64,000 bases of DNA from Streptomyces sp. SCL15-4 (lineage in GTDB: Bacteria > Actinomycetota > Actinomycetes > Streptomycetales > Streptomycetaceae), in NCBI RefSeq assembly GCF_033366695.1, contig NZ_JAOBTQ010000001.1, positions 7,006,001-7,070,000 on the forward strand, in the 5' to 3' direction. Below the pieces are notes generated by a model. That model had not been told where the DNA came from, did no database searches, and saw nothing but the letters and a program-made list of their open reading frames with translations. The position numbers and the translations under genes were made by a program. Positions 26,944-35,882 of this stretch are shown piece by piece. Within the stretch, counting starts at the first letter, position 1. Every line of letters begins with the position of its first letter.

Positions 26944-27752
26944 CAGCGGATCTCCTGGGTGCAGCACTTGATGCCGCCGCCGGCCTTGTGCAGCTCGGAC
27001 AGGTCGACGGGGACGGGGACATAGCCGTGGCCGGCGAGGCGGCCGGCGAGCGCCTCGGCCCGTGGGGCGATGAAGACGTGCCGGCCGTCGGACACGGAGT
27101 TCAGGCCGAACGCCAGCGCGTCCGCGCGGGTGGCGAGCACCGCCTTCGGGAACAGCCGCCGGAGCACTTCCCGGCTGCCCGGCGAGAACGCCTCGGGGTA
27201 GTAGCAGATGTTGTCGTCGTCGAGCGCGAACAGCGCCGTGTCCAGGTGGTAGAAGTACGGATCCACCAGCCTGAGACCGATCACCGGCCGGCCCAGGAAC
27301 TCCTGCGCCTCCCGGTGCGCCTCGGGCGTGGTGCGGAACCCGGTGCCGGCGAGCACGTACCGGCCCGTCCACACCAGGTCGCCCTCGCCCTCGGCCACCG
27401 ACTCGGGCCGGTACACGTCGTAGCCGGCCGCCTTGAACCAGGTGTCGTAGTGCTCCGATTCCGGGCGTCGCTGACGGGCGTGGAAGAGGGAGCCGAAGAC
27501 CCGGCCGCCGACCACGAAGGCCGCGTTGGCGGCGAACACCATGTCCGGCAGGCCGGGGACCGGCTCCACGCGCTCGACGGTGTGATCGTGATCCTCGTAC
27601 GCGCGGACCAGCGACCGCCACTGCTCGCGGGCCAGATCCACGTCGACGGGCCGGCCGGGGTGCATCCAGGGGTTGATCGCGTACTGGACGGCGAAGTGTC
27701 TGGGTTCGCAGACGAGGAATCGCCGGGGACGCGGCACACAACGTTCGGTCAC
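26943..27752 (-). CDS. ddaH: Dimethylargininase / amidinotransferase-fold hydrolase
   Basis: A 269-residue five-bladed propeller enzyme. PRHFAVQYAINPWMHPGRPV, DMVFAANAAFVVGGRVFGS, EGEGDLVW, RLVDPYFYHLDTALFALDDD (catalytic His in YHLDT) and the C-terminal GGIKCCTQEIR with the nucleophilic Cys263/264. The family hydrolyses N-methylated arginines (or arginine analogues) to citrulline and an amine. GTG at 27752 is the start giving MTERCVPRPRRFLVCEPRHF. It forms a two-gene operon with rocD and lies below an Lrp-type regulator on the same strand. Confidence 0.85.
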   Translation of the reverse strand: MTERCVPRPRRFLVCEPRHFAVQYAINPWMHPGRPVDVDLAREQWRSLVRAYEDHDHTVERVEPVPGLPDMVFAANAAFVVGGRVFGSLFHARQRRPESEHYDTWFKAAGYDVYRPESVAEGEGDLVWTGRYVLAGTGFRTTPEAHREAQEFLGRPVIGLRLVDPYFYHLDTALFALDDDNICYYPEAFSPGSREVLRRLFPKAVLATRADALAFGLNSVSDGRHVFIAPRAEALAGRLAGHGYVPVPVDLSELHKAGGGIKCCTQEIR

Positions 27753-27959
27753 AGAGGGTGCCCTCCGCTTTCCTGTGTGTCACTGAGGGGGTGAGACCAC
27801 GGTAGAAAGGGAGGCAGACGGGCGACAAGCGCGGAAAGCTGCGCGGATGTGCAGCATCACTGCGTTCTCACCGGGGCGCACGCACGACTCCTGCGCGCCG
27901 GGGACACGACTCCGCGCGCCCGACCGGACGGCGTACGGCGTCCCGCGCGCCCGGTGCGG

Positions 27960-28445
27960 TCATCCGGGGGCCGCGTGGGTGGCGCCCGCCTCCGGGCTCT
28001 CGGGGAGCAGGTGGGACAGCACCATCACGCTGATCGTCTTGCGGATGAACGGCTCGGCGCGGATCCGCTCCAGCACCTCCTCGAAGTGCTCCACGTCCCG
28101 GGCCCGCACGTGCAGCAGCGCGTCGGCGCCGCCGGTCACCGTCATGGCCGCCGCGATCTCCGGATGGTTGCGGACCACCTCCGCCAGGCGCCGGGGCGGG
28201 GCCGCGCCCTCGCAGTACACCTCGACGTACGCCTCCGTGCGCCAGCCCAGCGCGGCCGGCCTGACCGTCGCCGTGAACCCGGTGATCACCCCGGTCTCCC
28301 GCAGCCGGTCCACGCGCCGCTTGACGGCCGTCGCGGACAGCCCCACGTCCACGCCGATCTCCGCGAAACTGGTCCGGGCGTTCGCCATGAGGGCCGTGAC
28401 GATCCGGCGGTCCAGCTCGTCGAACGCGGGTGTCCTGCTGTTCAT
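27960..28445 (-). CDS. Lrp/AsnC-family transcriptional regulator
   Basis: A 161-residue Lrp-like regulator: LDRRIVTALMANARTSFAEI then GLSATAVKRRVDRLRETGVI form the helix-turn-helix, and residues about 70-150 form the RAM ligand-binding domain (AYVEVYCEG, VTGGADALLHVRARD, ISVMVLSHLL). It lies 207 bp upstream of ddaH-rocD on the same strand and most likely controls them in response to arginine or ornithine. ATG at 28445. Confidence 0.88.
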   Translation of the reverse strand: MNSRTPAFDELDRRIVTALMANARTSFAEIGVDVGLSATAVKRRVDRLRETGVITGFTATVRPAALGWRTEAYVEVYCEGAAPPRRLAEVVRNHPEIAAAMTVTGGADALLHVRARDVEHFEEVLERIRAEPFIRKTISVMVLSHLLPESPEAGATHAAPG

Positions 28446-28479
28446 GCGGGCACTGTAGCCAGCTCCCGCGCGCCGTGGC

Positions 28480-28647
28480 TCAGGACCGGACGACGATCGC
28501 GGCGAGGGTCAGCAGACCCAGCACCACCCAGCCGAACCACAGCCAGCCGTTGCTGCCGAGCGTGACCGTGTAGGCGGTCACCAGCACCAGCGTGCCGGCC
28601 GTGAGAGCCCCCATCGTCTTGGTGGAACCGTTCGTGGAACCGGGCAT
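28480..28647 (-). CDS. Small two-span membrane protein
   Basis: A 55-residue protein from the ATG at 28647, which has a strong GAGGAGGG ribosome site: MPGSTNGSTKTMGALTAGTL, VLVTAYTVTLGSNG, then WLWFGWVVLGLLTLAAIVVR. Two hydrophobic helices flank a short Gly-Ser-Asn turn. No known family. It ends 34 bp before the Lrp gene on the same strand and may share its transcript. Confidence 0.7.
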   Translation of the reverse strand: MPGSTNGSTKTMGALTAGTLVLVTAYTVTLGSNGWLWFGWVVLGLLTLAAIVVRS

Positions 28648-28717
28648 CGCGACACCCTCCTCGTGGTCCGTCCCGACCCATGGTGCCCCCATTCCCGCCC
28701 GGGCGGGATACGGCGAC

Positions 28718-28742
28718 GGGCCGGAGCCCCCGGCTCCGGCCC
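28718..28742 (-). terminator. Hairpin terminator after ctaG-like gene
   Basis: GGGCCGGAGCC (28718-28728), loop CCC, GGCTCCGGCCC (28732-28742), 16 nt beyond the stop at 28759 on the minus strand. Confidence 0.75.
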
Positions 28743-28758
28743 GCGAAGGACGCCCGAC

Positions 28759-29709
28759 TCAGCCCTTGCGGGCGCTCAGCGAGGCCAGGTAGGCGTTGTA
28801 CGCCTCCAGCTCCTTGTCGCCGTCCCGGTCGGCGGCCCGGTCCTGGCGCTTGGCCTGCCGCTGCTCGGAGCGGTACCACTGGAACAGCAGCGCGATCAGC
28901 ACCAGCACCGACGGAACCTCGCTGAACGCCCAGGCGATGCCGCCGGCGGAACTCTGGTCGGACAGCGCGTCGATGCCCAGCGAGGCCGGCGGGTGCTCGA
29001 AGGTGCTCACCATGGGCGTGGACGCCATCATCAGGGCGATACCGAAGAACGCGTGGAACGGCATGCCCGCGAACAGCTCCAGCATCCGCATCAGATGACC
29101 CGGCCGGTGCGGACCGGGGTCCACGCCGATGATGGGCCAGAAGAACACCACACCGACCGCGAGGAAGTGCACCATCATCGCGATGTGCCCGGTCTTCGAG
29201 CCCATCAGGAAGTCGAACAGCGGGGTGAAGTACAGGGCGTACAGGCTCGCGATGAACAGCGGGATGGTGAACGCGGGATGGGTGATCACCCGCATGTACC
29301 GGCTGTGCAGCAGCATCAGCAGCAGCTCGCGCGGCCCCTTGCGGCCCTTGCCGACGGCCGGCAGCGCGCGCAGCGCCAGCGTGACCGGGGCGCCGAGCAG
29401 GATCAGGATCGGCGACAGCATGCTGATCACCATGTGCTGCACCATGTGCACGCTGAACATGACCATGCCGTAGTCGTTCAGCTTGGTGCACATCACCAGC
29501 GCGATGGTGAGCACACCGACGACGTAGGAGACGGTACGGCTCACCGGCCAGGCGTCCCCGCGCCGCCGCAGCCGGACGACACCCCAGCCGTACAGGGCCA
29601 GCCCGGCCAGACAGGCGACGAGGAAGAACGGCTCCGCCGACCACTCGAGCCCTCGCCCCAGCGTGAACGGCGGCAGATCCATCGTCATGCCGTGCCCGCT
29701 GTGATCCAT
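28759..29709 (-). CDS. CtaG-like cytochrome c oxidase assembly protein (caa3_CtaG)
   Basis: A 316-residue polytopic membrane protein, about seven helices, starting MDHSGHGMTMDLPPFTLGRG. Family features: VMFSVHMVQHMVISMLSPIL (the His-rich helix), HSRYMRVITHPAFTIPLFIA, KTGHIAMMVHFLAVGVVFFW and LELFAGMPFHAFFGIALMMA. The family is tied to CuA/CuB insertion into cytochrome oxidase. The N-terminal His/Met residues could bind copper. The C-terminus is charged and cytoplasmic. Monocistronic between two terminators. Confidence 0.88.
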   Translation of the reverse strand: MDHSGHGMTMDLPPFTLGRGLEWSAEPFFLVACLAGLALYGWGVVRLRRRGDAWPVSRTVSYVVGVLTIALVMCTKLNDYGMVMFSVHMVQHMVISMLSPILILLGAPVTLALRALPAVGKGRKGPRELLLMLLHSRYMRVITHPAFTIPLFIASLYALYFTPLFDFLMGSKTGHIAMMVHFLAVGVVFFWPIIGVDPGPHRPGHLMRMLELFAGMPFHAFFGIALMMASTPMVSTFEHPPASLGIDALSDQSSAGGIAWAFSEVPSVLVLIALLFQWYRSEQRQAKRQDRAADRDGDKELEAYNAYLASLSARKG

Positions 29710-29763
29710 CCGCCGGCTCCTGTTTCGTGGGGGTTGTGCGAGTTGTCCGCCCCAAGAGTAGAA

Positions 29764-29795
29764 CCGCCCCCGGTCGCGGCCGCGACCGGGGGCGG
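29764..29795 (-). terminator. Palindromic terminator after pfkA
   Basis: CCGCCCCCGGTCGCGG (29764-29779) followed directly by its complement (29780-29795), about 16 nt beyond the pfkA stop on the minus strand; the loop forms from the central GGCC. Confidence 0.75.
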
Positions 29796-29811
29796 GTTGT
29801 TCTTCTGTGAA

Positions 29812-30837
29812 CTACAAGACGCACTCCGCCTCGGCGTACCGCTCGGTCGGGACCGTCTTCAGCGTCTCCACGGCCTCGGCCAACGGCACCATGACGATGT
29901 CCGTCCCGCGCAGCGCGGTCATCGCCCCGAACTCGCCCCGGTGCACCGCCTCCACCGCGTGCCACCCGAACCGCGTGGCCAGCACCCTGTCGTACGCCGT
30001 GGGCGTCCCGCCCCGCTGCACATGCCCGAGGATCACCGGCCGGGCCTCCTTGCCGAGCCGGTGCTCCAGCTCGACCGACAGCTGCCGGGCGATGCCCGCG
30101 AAGCGCTCGTGGCCGTAGACGTCCGTGCCGCCCTCGTCGAACTCCATGGTGCCGGGGCGCGGCTTGGCGCCCTCCGCGGCGACCACGATGGCGAACCGCT
30201 TGCCCGCCGCGAACCGCTCGCCGACCTTCCGCGTCAGCTCCTCGATGTCGAAGGGCCGCTCGGGCACGACGACGGCGTGGGCGCCGGCCGCCATGCCGGA
30301 GTGCAGCGCGATCCAGCCGGTGTGCCGGCCCATGACCTCCACGATGAGCACCCGCTGATGGGACTCGGCGGTGGTCTTCAGCCGGTCCAGGGCCTCGGTC
30401 GCCACGGTCACCGCGGTGTCGAAACCGAAGGTGACATCGGTGACGGCGATGTCGTTGTCGATGGTCTTGGGCACGCCCACGATGGGCAGCCCGTTGTCCG
30501 AGAGCAGCCGGGCCGCCTTCAGGGTGCCTTCGCCGCCGATCGGGATGATCGCGTCCAGGCCCAGCTCCGCCACATGGCCCCGGGCCCGCTCCACGCCGTC
30601 GCGCAAGTGCTCCGGGCGGACCCGGGAGGAGCCGAGGACGGTGCCGCCGCGGGCCAGGATGCCGGACACGGCGTCGAGGTCGAGCTTTCGGTAGTCGCAC
30701 TCCAGGAGGCCTTTCCAGCCGTCCCGGAAACCGATGACCTCGTCGCCGTGGTCGACGACGGCACGGTGCACGACGGACCGGATGACGGCATTCAGGCCGG
30801 GGCAGTCGCCGCCGGACGTGAGGACACCAATGCGCAT
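29812..30837 (-). CDS. pfkA: 6-phosphofructokinase
   Basis: A 341-residue phosphofructokinase: IGVLTSGGDCPGLNAVIRSV, PIGGEGTLKAA, PKTIDNDIAVTDVTFGFDTA, EVMGRHTGWIAL, and GHVQRGGTPTAYDR. Gly104 with Lys124 (GGEGT, PKTIDND) is the actinobacterial group-III combination, where Gly104 argues for ATP rather than PPi as donor. It phosphorylates fructose-6-phosphate in the cytoplasm. S. coelicolor has three paralogues; position next to gatD-murT points to the pfkA3 type (from memory). Confidence 0.92.
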   Translation of the reverse strand: MRIGVLTSGGDCPGLNAVIRSVVHRAVVDHGDEVIGFRDGWKGLLECDYRKLDLDAVSGILARGGTVLGSSRVRPEHLRDGVERARGHVAELGLDAIIPIGGEGTLKAARLLSDNGLPIVGVPKTIDNDIAVTDVTFGFDTAVTVATEALDRLKTTAESHQRVLIVEVMGRHTGWIALHSGMAAGAHAVVVPERPFDIEELTRKVGERFAAGKRFAIVVAAEGAKPRPGTMEFDEGGTDVYGHERFAGIARQLSVELEHRLGKEARPVILGHVQRGGTPTAYDRVLATRFGWHAVEAVHRGEFGAMTALRGTDIVMVPLAEAVETLKTVPTERYAEAECVL

Positions 30838-31074
30838 AGCCCGAATTACCTTCTCAACGTGGGCCGGGTGAACCGGACCACGTTGTCCGGCGGATTCCCG
30901 GCCACCCTACCGGCGCCAGGGGGTGGCTCCGTAGCGGGCGTCCGCCTGCTGGACGCGCCCGCACATGTGAGCGGTCGAGCCGTCAGGCGGGCCCGCCGGG
31001 AGTCTGCCGGAGCACGCCGGAATCCCGCTGAGGGGACGGTCGCGCGGGCTGCCGTCCCGTCCCTTTCCAGCCGG

Positions 31075-31803
31075 TCAGGCGGGCTGCTGGGCCGCCGCGA
31101 TGCGCTCGTTGCGCAGCGCCTCGTACCAGCGGTCGTCGATCGGCGGCAGCGCGTTGACGTCGAGCGCCAGCTTCAGCAGCAGGTCGGCGATCAGCGGGTT
31201 GCGGGCGAGGACCGGCCCGTGCATGTACGTGCCGAAGACGGTCCCGTTGTACGCGCCCTCCGTGCCGTCCCCGGTGCCGTTGCCCTTGCCGATCTTCACC
31301 CGGGCGAACGGGCGGGCGGTGGGGCCGAGGTGGGTGACGCCCTGGTGGTTCTCGAAGCCGGTCAGCGGAGGCAGCCCGAGCTGTGGGTCGATGTCCCCGA
31401 GGACGTCGCCGACGCACCGCTCGCCCTCGCCGCGCACCGACACCACGTCGAGCAGGCCGAGGCCCGGCTCGCGCTGGCCGAGGTCGTTGATGAACTCGTG
31501 GCCGAGGATCTGGTAGCCGGCGCACACCGAGAAGACGATCGCGCCGTTCTCCACCGCGCGGTGCAGATGGCCGTCCCGGCGCAGCCGCTCGGCCGCGAGC
31601 CGCTGCGGACGGTCCTCGCCGCCGCCGATCAGATAGATGTCGCCGGAGGTCGGGATCGGCTGGTCGCTGCGCACGTCGAGCCGGGCCACGTCCAGGCCGC
31701 GCTGCCGGGCCCGCCGCTCCACGACGAGGGCGTTGCCCTGGTCGCCGTAGGTGCTCAGCAGGTCCGGGTAGATCCACACCAGCCGCAGTTGGTTGTCGCT
31801 CAT
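31075..31803 (-). CDS. gatD: Lipid II isoglutaminyl synthase, glutaminase subunit GatD
   Basis: A 242-residue class-I glutamine amidotransferase-like protein of the CobQ type: RLVWIYPDLLSTYGDQGNAL, YLIGGGEDRPQRLAAERL, FSVCAGYQILGHEF with nucleophile Cys94, and GTYMHGPVLARNP with His195. GatD supplies ammonia for amidating the gamma-carboxyl of D-Glu in lipid II. It starts 22 bases after the MurT stop, forming the standard murT-gatD pair. Confidence 0.93.
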   Translation of the reverse strand: MSDNQLRLVWIYPDLLSTYGDQGNALVVERRARQRGLDVARLDVRSDQPIPTSGDIYLIGGGEDRPQRLAAERLRRDGHLHRAVENGAIVFSVCAGYQILGHEFINDLGQREPGLGLLDVVSVRGEGERCVGDVLGDIDPQLGLPPLTGFENHQGVTHLGPTARPFARVKIGKGNGTGDGTEGAYNGTVFGTYMHGPVLARNPLIADLLLKLALDVNALPPIDDRWYEALRNERIAAAQQPA

Positions 31804-31825
31804 GAGGTGATCGCCCCTTCGAAGA

Positions 31826-33064
31826 TCAGTTGCCGACGCGGCGGCGCAGGTCCTGGAACGCGGTGTAGTTCGCGATGACCTCGATCCGGCCCGGCGGGCA
31901 CATCTGCACGGCCTGGTCGAGGCTGTCGCAGACCTGGAAGTGCTGGTTCGCGACCTCCAGACGGACGGCGAGGTCCAGCTTCCGGTCGCCGATGACGAAG
32001 ATCGGGTGGCCGGTCAGCCGGGTGTAGTCGACGTCCCACAGCCAGGAGGTGTCGGTGCCGTCGGCCCCGCGGGCGTTCACGGACAGGATCACCGGCGCCG
32101 GCGGCGGGTCGATCAGGGAGAACGTCTCCAGCCAGCCGGCCGGGTTCTTGGCCAGCAGCAGCCGCAGATCGCGGTTCTGGAACTGGACGACGTCGTACCG
32201 GCCGGCCACGGCCTGCACCTGGTACATCCGCTCCAGGGCGACCTGCGGCGGCACTCCGAAGACGGCGGCGACGGCGGCGGAGGAGGCGGCGTTGGCCTTG
32301 TTGGCGCGGCCCGGCAGCTGGAGGTGGATCGGCCAGGCGGACCCGTGCGGGTCCAGCACGTGGTCGCCGGAGAGCGCCCAGCTCGGCGTGGGCCGGCGGA
32401 AGCCGCACTCGCCGCAGAACCAGTCGTCGCCGGGGCGCTGCATCACGCCGCCGCACGACGGGCAGGACCAGGCGTCGTCCTTCCACATCTGCCCGGCCGC
32501 GACCCAGACCACGTTCGGGGAGGAGGAGGCGGCCCAGACCACCAGCGGGTCGTCGCAGTTGGCGACGACGACGGCCTTGGTCCCGGCCAGGCCCTCGCGC
32601 CAGTTCTCGGCGAGCATCCGGGTCTCGGCGGCGCGGTCCAGCTGGTCCCGCGAGAGGTTCAGCAGGGCGATGCACTTGGGGTCGGTGTCCCGGGCCACAC
32701 CGGCCAGGTACTTCTCGTCGACCTCGATGACGCCGAACTTCGCGTCCGAGCCGCCCGCGAGCGCGGAGGTGATGCCGGCCGGCATGTTGGCGCCGAGCGC
32801 GTTGGACACGACCGGGCCCGCGGCGCGCAGCGCCTCGGCGATGAGCCGGGTGGTCGTGGTCTTGCCGTTGGTCGCCGACACCAGGACGACGTCCAGGCTC
32901 TGGGCGAGCCGCCCGAGCAGGTCGGGGTCGAGTTTCAGCGCGACCCGGCCGCCGATCACCGACCCGCTGCCGCGTCCCGCGGCGCGCGATGCCGCAGCGA
33001 CCGCCTTGCCCGCGGTCACGGCCAGCTTGGCCCGCGGCGAGAGCGGGTCCGAGTTGCCTGCCAT
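31826..33064 (-). CDS. murT: Lipid II isoglutaminyl synthase, ligase subunit MurT
   Basis: A 412-residue Mur-ligase-like protein: LVSATNGKTTTTRLIAEALR (P-loop), IEVDEKYLAGVARDT, LLNLSRDQLDR, a zinc-ribbon insertion CPSC...CGEC (about residues 200-220) and a C-terminal DUF1727 domain (VILSVNARGADGTDTSWLWD). Partner of GatD in amidation of lipid II D-glutamate, a step needed for normal cross-linking. ATG at 33064; a 153-bp gap separates it from the divergent def gene. Confidence 0.93.
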   Translation of the reverse strand: MAGNSDPLSPRAKLAVTAGKAVAAASRAAGRGSGSVIGGRVALKLDPDLLGRLAQSLDVVLVSATNGKTTTTRLIAEALRAAGPVVSNALGANMPAGITSALAGGSDAKFGVIEVDEKYLAGVARDTDPKCIALLNLSRDQLDRAAETRMLAENWREGLAGTKAVVVANCDDPLVVWAASSSPNVVWVAAGQMWKDDAWSCPSCGGVMQRPGDDWFCGECGFRRPTPSWALSGDHVLDPHGSAWPIHLQLPGRANKANAASSAAVAAVFGVPPQVALERMYQVQAVAGRYDVVQFQNRDLRLLLAKNPAGWLETFSLIDPPPAPVILSVNARGADGTDTSWLWDVDYTRLTGHPIFVIGDRKLDLAVRLEVANQHFQVCDSLDQAVQMCPPGRIEVIANYTAFQDLRRRVGN

Positions 33065-33217
33065 CAGTTCTCGATCCTCCTTGCGTACGCGCCGCGCCTG
33101 GGGCCATCCGGCAGCGTGGTGGGACCCTCAGCCTATCGAGATCCATTCGCACACCCGAATCCCGGCCCAAACCCTTGCGCGGCGGGCGTGAGCTGAACGA
33201 ACCGTACCCTTGCCGCC

Positions 33218-33775
33218 ATGCGACACGGTTCCATTCCGGGCGCCCGCGGGCGCGTCCGGCCTCTCACCCTGCTCGGCGACGCGCCGCTGCGCGAGCCCTG
33301 CCGGGACGTCACCGACTTCGGCCCCGCCCTCGCGGACCTCGTGGAGGACCTGTTCGCCACGATGTACGCGGCGCGCGGTGTCGGACTGGCGGCGAACCAA
33401 GTGGGCGTGCCCCTGCGGGTGTTCGTCTACGACTGCCCCGACGACGAGGACGTGCGCCACCTGGGTCATGTGGTGAACCCACGGCTGGTGGAGGCGGACG
33501 GTGTGGTGATCCGGGGACCGGAGGGCTGTCTCTCGCTGCCGGGCCTGGAGGCGGGCACCGAGCGCTACGACCACGCGGTGGTCGAGGGCCGGACGGTGAC
33601 CGGGGAGCCGGTCACCGTGCACGGCACCGGCTTCTTCGCCCGGTGCCTGCAGCACGAGTGCGACCACCTGGAGGGCGGGATCTACGCCGACCGTCTGACG
33701 GGATGGCGTCACCGGAGGCTGATGCGGCAGGTCTCCCGCGCTCCGTGGCACCGGGGGAGCGGCACGGAGCGCTAG
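33218..33775 (+). CDS. def: Peptide deformylase
   Basis: A 185-residue metallo-deformylase with the three motifs intact: GVGLAANQVG (54-63), EGCLSLPG with metal ligand Cys104, and QHECDHLEG with ligands His146 and His150 and catalytic Glu147. It removes the formyl group from nascent proteins. It starts at the ATG at 33218, with TACCCT as a possible -10 eight bases ahead, so the message may be leaderless. Several def paralogues are normal in Streptomyces. Confidence 0.92.
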   Translation: MRHGSIPGARGRVRPLTLLGDAPLREPCRDVTDFGPALADLVEDLFATMYAARGVGLAANQVGVPLRVFVYDCPDDEDVRHLGHVVNPRLVEADGVVIRGPEGCLSLPGLEAGTERYDHAVVEGRTVTGEPVTVHGTGFFARCLQHECDHLEGGIYADRLTGWRHRRLMRQVSRAPWHRGSGTER

Positions 33776-33801
33776 CGCGGGTGCGGCCGGGAGGGCGGGC
33801 G

Positions 33802-34446
33802 TCAGAACCCGGGGCCGCCCACCCGGTCGCCGGCGGCGGCCAGGCGTCCCCACAGCAGGTCGGCGAGGGAGCGCACCAGGTCGGCGCGGGAGCAGGGACG
33901 TTCGCCGAGCCACCAGTCGCCGGCCGCGTGCATCATCCCGACGATCCCGTGGCCCCACACCCGGGCCAGCCGCTGGCTCTCCGGGCCGAGGTCCACGCGC
34001 TCCTCGATGACCTGCGCCAGCTCCTCGCCCATCCGCCGCAGCAGCGGCACGGAGTGCTTGCCGACGTCGAAGCCCTGCTCGCCGCCGGTGCCGCCCTCGG
34101 CCGGATGCATCAGGAACCGGTACACCTGGGGCCGTGCCTCGATCGCGGCGAGATAGGTGTCCAGGGTGGACTCGACCCGCTCGCGCCGGCCGGCCGGCGC
34201 GTCCAGCGCCGCCCGCAGCGAGGACAGCAGGGCGTCGGTGTGCCGCTTGGCCAAGGCCGCGTAAAGACCGCCCTTGTCGCCGAAGTGCCGGTAGAGGATC
34301 GGTTTGGTGATCCCCGCTTCCGCCGCGATCGCGTTCATCGACGCCTGCGGGCCGTCGCGCAGCACCACCCGGTCGGCGGCCTCCAGCAGCTCGCGCCGGC
34401 GGCGGTCGGCGGACCGCTGCTGCTCGGTCCGCTGTGTGGTGTCCAT
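33802..34446 (-). CDS. TetR-family regulator of the adjacent acyl-CoA dehydrogenase
   Basis: A 214-residue TetR protein: ELLEAADRVVLRDGPQASMN then AIAAEAGITKPILYRHFGDK is the N-terminal helix-turn-helix; the rest is a helical ligand domain with YRFLMHPAEGGTGGEQGFDV and GIVGMMHAAGDWWLGERPCS. It is divergent from an acyl-CoA dehydrogenase gene with palindromic sites between them, as in fatty-acid-responsive TetR/acd pairs. Ligand likely an acyl-CoA, by context only. Confidence 0.88.
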   Translation of the reverse strand: MDTTQRTEQQRSADRRRRELLEAADRVVLRDGPQASMNAIAAEAGITKPILYRHFGDKGGLYAALAKRHTDALLSSLRAALDAPAGRRERVESTLDTYLAAIEARPQVYRFLMHPAEGGTGGEQGFDVGKHSVPLLRRMGEELAQVIEERVDLGPESQRLARVWGHGIVGMMHAAGDWWLGERPCSRADLVRSLADLLWGRLAAAGDRVGGPGF

Positions 34447-34542
34447 GTGCTCTCCCCACCCGTGCTGATTCGGTGACGCCTGCGCAAACTAACACTGACC
34501 GCGGCCTCGGCATCGAACGGGAGGGCGAGGGGCCCGCGGCGG

Positions 34543-34589
34543 TTGACATTCCTACCGGCCGGTAACAGACTCTCGTTACCGTTAGTAAC
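34543..34589 (+). promoter_or_regulatory. acd promoter with two palindromic operator sites
   Basis: -35 TTGACA (34543-34548), 17 bp, -10-like CAGACT (34566-34571). A perfect palindrome TACCGGCCGGTA (34553-34564) fills the spacer, and GTTAC-CGTTA-GTAAC (34575-34589) lies at the start of the transcript. Both would allow repression by the divergent TetR protein. Confidence 0.6.
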
Positions 34590-34612
34590 ATCGCACCGCC
34601 GCTGGAGGGGAC

Positions 34613-35842
34613 ATGGCCGAGTTCACCATGGAGCTGAACGACGAGCAGAAGGAAGTCCGGGACTGGCTCCATGGCTTCGCCGAGGACGTGATCCGCCCGG
34701 CGGCGGCCGAGTGGGACGAGCGCGAGGAGACGCCCTGGCCCGTCATCCAGGAGGCCGCGAAGGTCGGCATCTACTCCCTCGACTTCTACGCGCAGCAGTA
34801 CTTCGACCCCACCGGCCTCGGCATCCCGATGGCGATGGAGGAGCTGTTCTGGGGCGACGCGGGCATCGCCCTGTCCATCGTGGGCACCGGCCTCGCCGCC
34901 GTGGGCGTCCTCGCCAACGGCACCGACGAGCAGATCGGCACCTGGATCCCGCAGATGTACGGCGACCAGAACGACGTCAAGGTCGCCGCGTTCTGCTCCT
35001 CCGAGCCCGACGCCGGCTCCGACGTGGCCTCCATGCGGACCCGGGCCGTGTACGACGAGGCCAAGGACGAGTGGGTGATCAACGGCACGAAGACCTGGGC
35101 GACCAACGGCGGCATCGCCAACGTCCACGTGGTCGTCGCCGTCGTCGACCCGGAGCTGGGCTCCAAGGGCCACGCCTCCTTCATCGTCCCGCCGGGCACG
35201 CCCGGCCTGTCCCAGGGGCAGAAGTTCAAGAAGCACGGCATCCGCGCCTCGCACACCGCCGAGGTCGTCCTCGACAACGTCCGGGTGCCCGGCTCCTGCC
35301 TGCTCGGCGGCAAGGAGAAACTGGACGAGCGGCTCGCACGGGCCCGGGAGAAGGCCAAGGCCGCCGGGGGCGAGCGCGTGAAGAACGCGGCCATGGCCAC
35401 CTTCGAGGCCTCCCGGCCGGCCGTCGGCGCCATGGCCGTGGGCACCGCCCGCGCCGCCTACGAGGTCGCGCTCGACTACGCGAAGACGCGCGAGCAGTTC
35501 GGGCGGCCGATCATCGACAACCAGGGCGTGGCCTTCCAGCTGGCGGACATGCGCACCCGGATCGACGCGGCGCGGCTGCTGGTGTGGCGGGCCTCCTGGA
35601 TGGCGGTCAACGGCAGGCCGTTCACCGCGGCCGAGGGGTCCATGTCCAAGCTGTTCGCGAGCGAGACCGCGAAGAAGGTGACCGCGCAGGCCGTCCAGAT
35701 CCTGGGCGGCAACGGATACACGCGCGAGTACCCGGTGGAGCGGATGCACCGGGACGCCGCGATCTACACCATCTTCGAGGGGACGAGCGAGATCCAGCGG
35801 CTGGTCATCGCGCGGACGCTGTCGGGCATGCCGATCCGCTAG
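34613..35842 (+). CDS. Acyl-CoA dehydrogenase
   Basis: A 409-residue flavoprotein: [120 protein letters not shown] and [20 protein letters not shown]. The catalytic Glu lies in [19 protein letters not shown]. It dehydrogenates acyl-CoA thioesters at C2-C3 with electrons to ETF. ATG at 34613 follows GGAGGGG. Confidence 0.92.
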   Translation: MAEFTMELNDEQKEVRDWLHGFAEDVIRPAAAEWDEREETPWPVIQEAAKVGIYSLDFYAQQYFDPTGLGIPMAMEELFWGDAGIALSIVGTGLAAVGVLANGTDEQIGTWIPQMYGDQNDVKVAAFCSSEPDAGSDVASMRTRAVYDEAKDEWVINGTKTWATNGGIANVHVVVAVVDPELGSKGHASFIVPPGTPGLSQGQKFKKHGIRASHTAEVVLDNVRVPGSCLLGGKEKLDERLARAREKAKAAGGERVKNAAMATFEASRPAVGAMAVGTARAAYEVALDYAKTREQFGRPIIDNQGVAFQLADMRTRIDAARLLVWRASWMAVNGRPFTAAEGSMSKLFASETAKKVTAQAVQILGGNGYTREYPVERMHRDAAIYTIFEGTSEIQRLVIARTLSGMPIR

Positions 35843-35848
35843 CGCCGC

Positions 35849-35879
35849 GGCGGAGCCGCACACCGCGTACGGCTCCGCC
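35849..35879. terminator. Bidirectional hairpin terminator
   Basis: GGCGGAGCCG (35849-35858) pairs with CGGCTCCGCC (35870-35879), 11-nt loop, between the convergent acd and cupin stops. Confidence 0.7.
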
Positions 35880-35882
35880 CTC

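Noticed and set aside
33128..35863. Minus-strand frame of 911 codons across def, TetR and acd
   Set aside because: Spans three real genes on both strands; no domain recognised.
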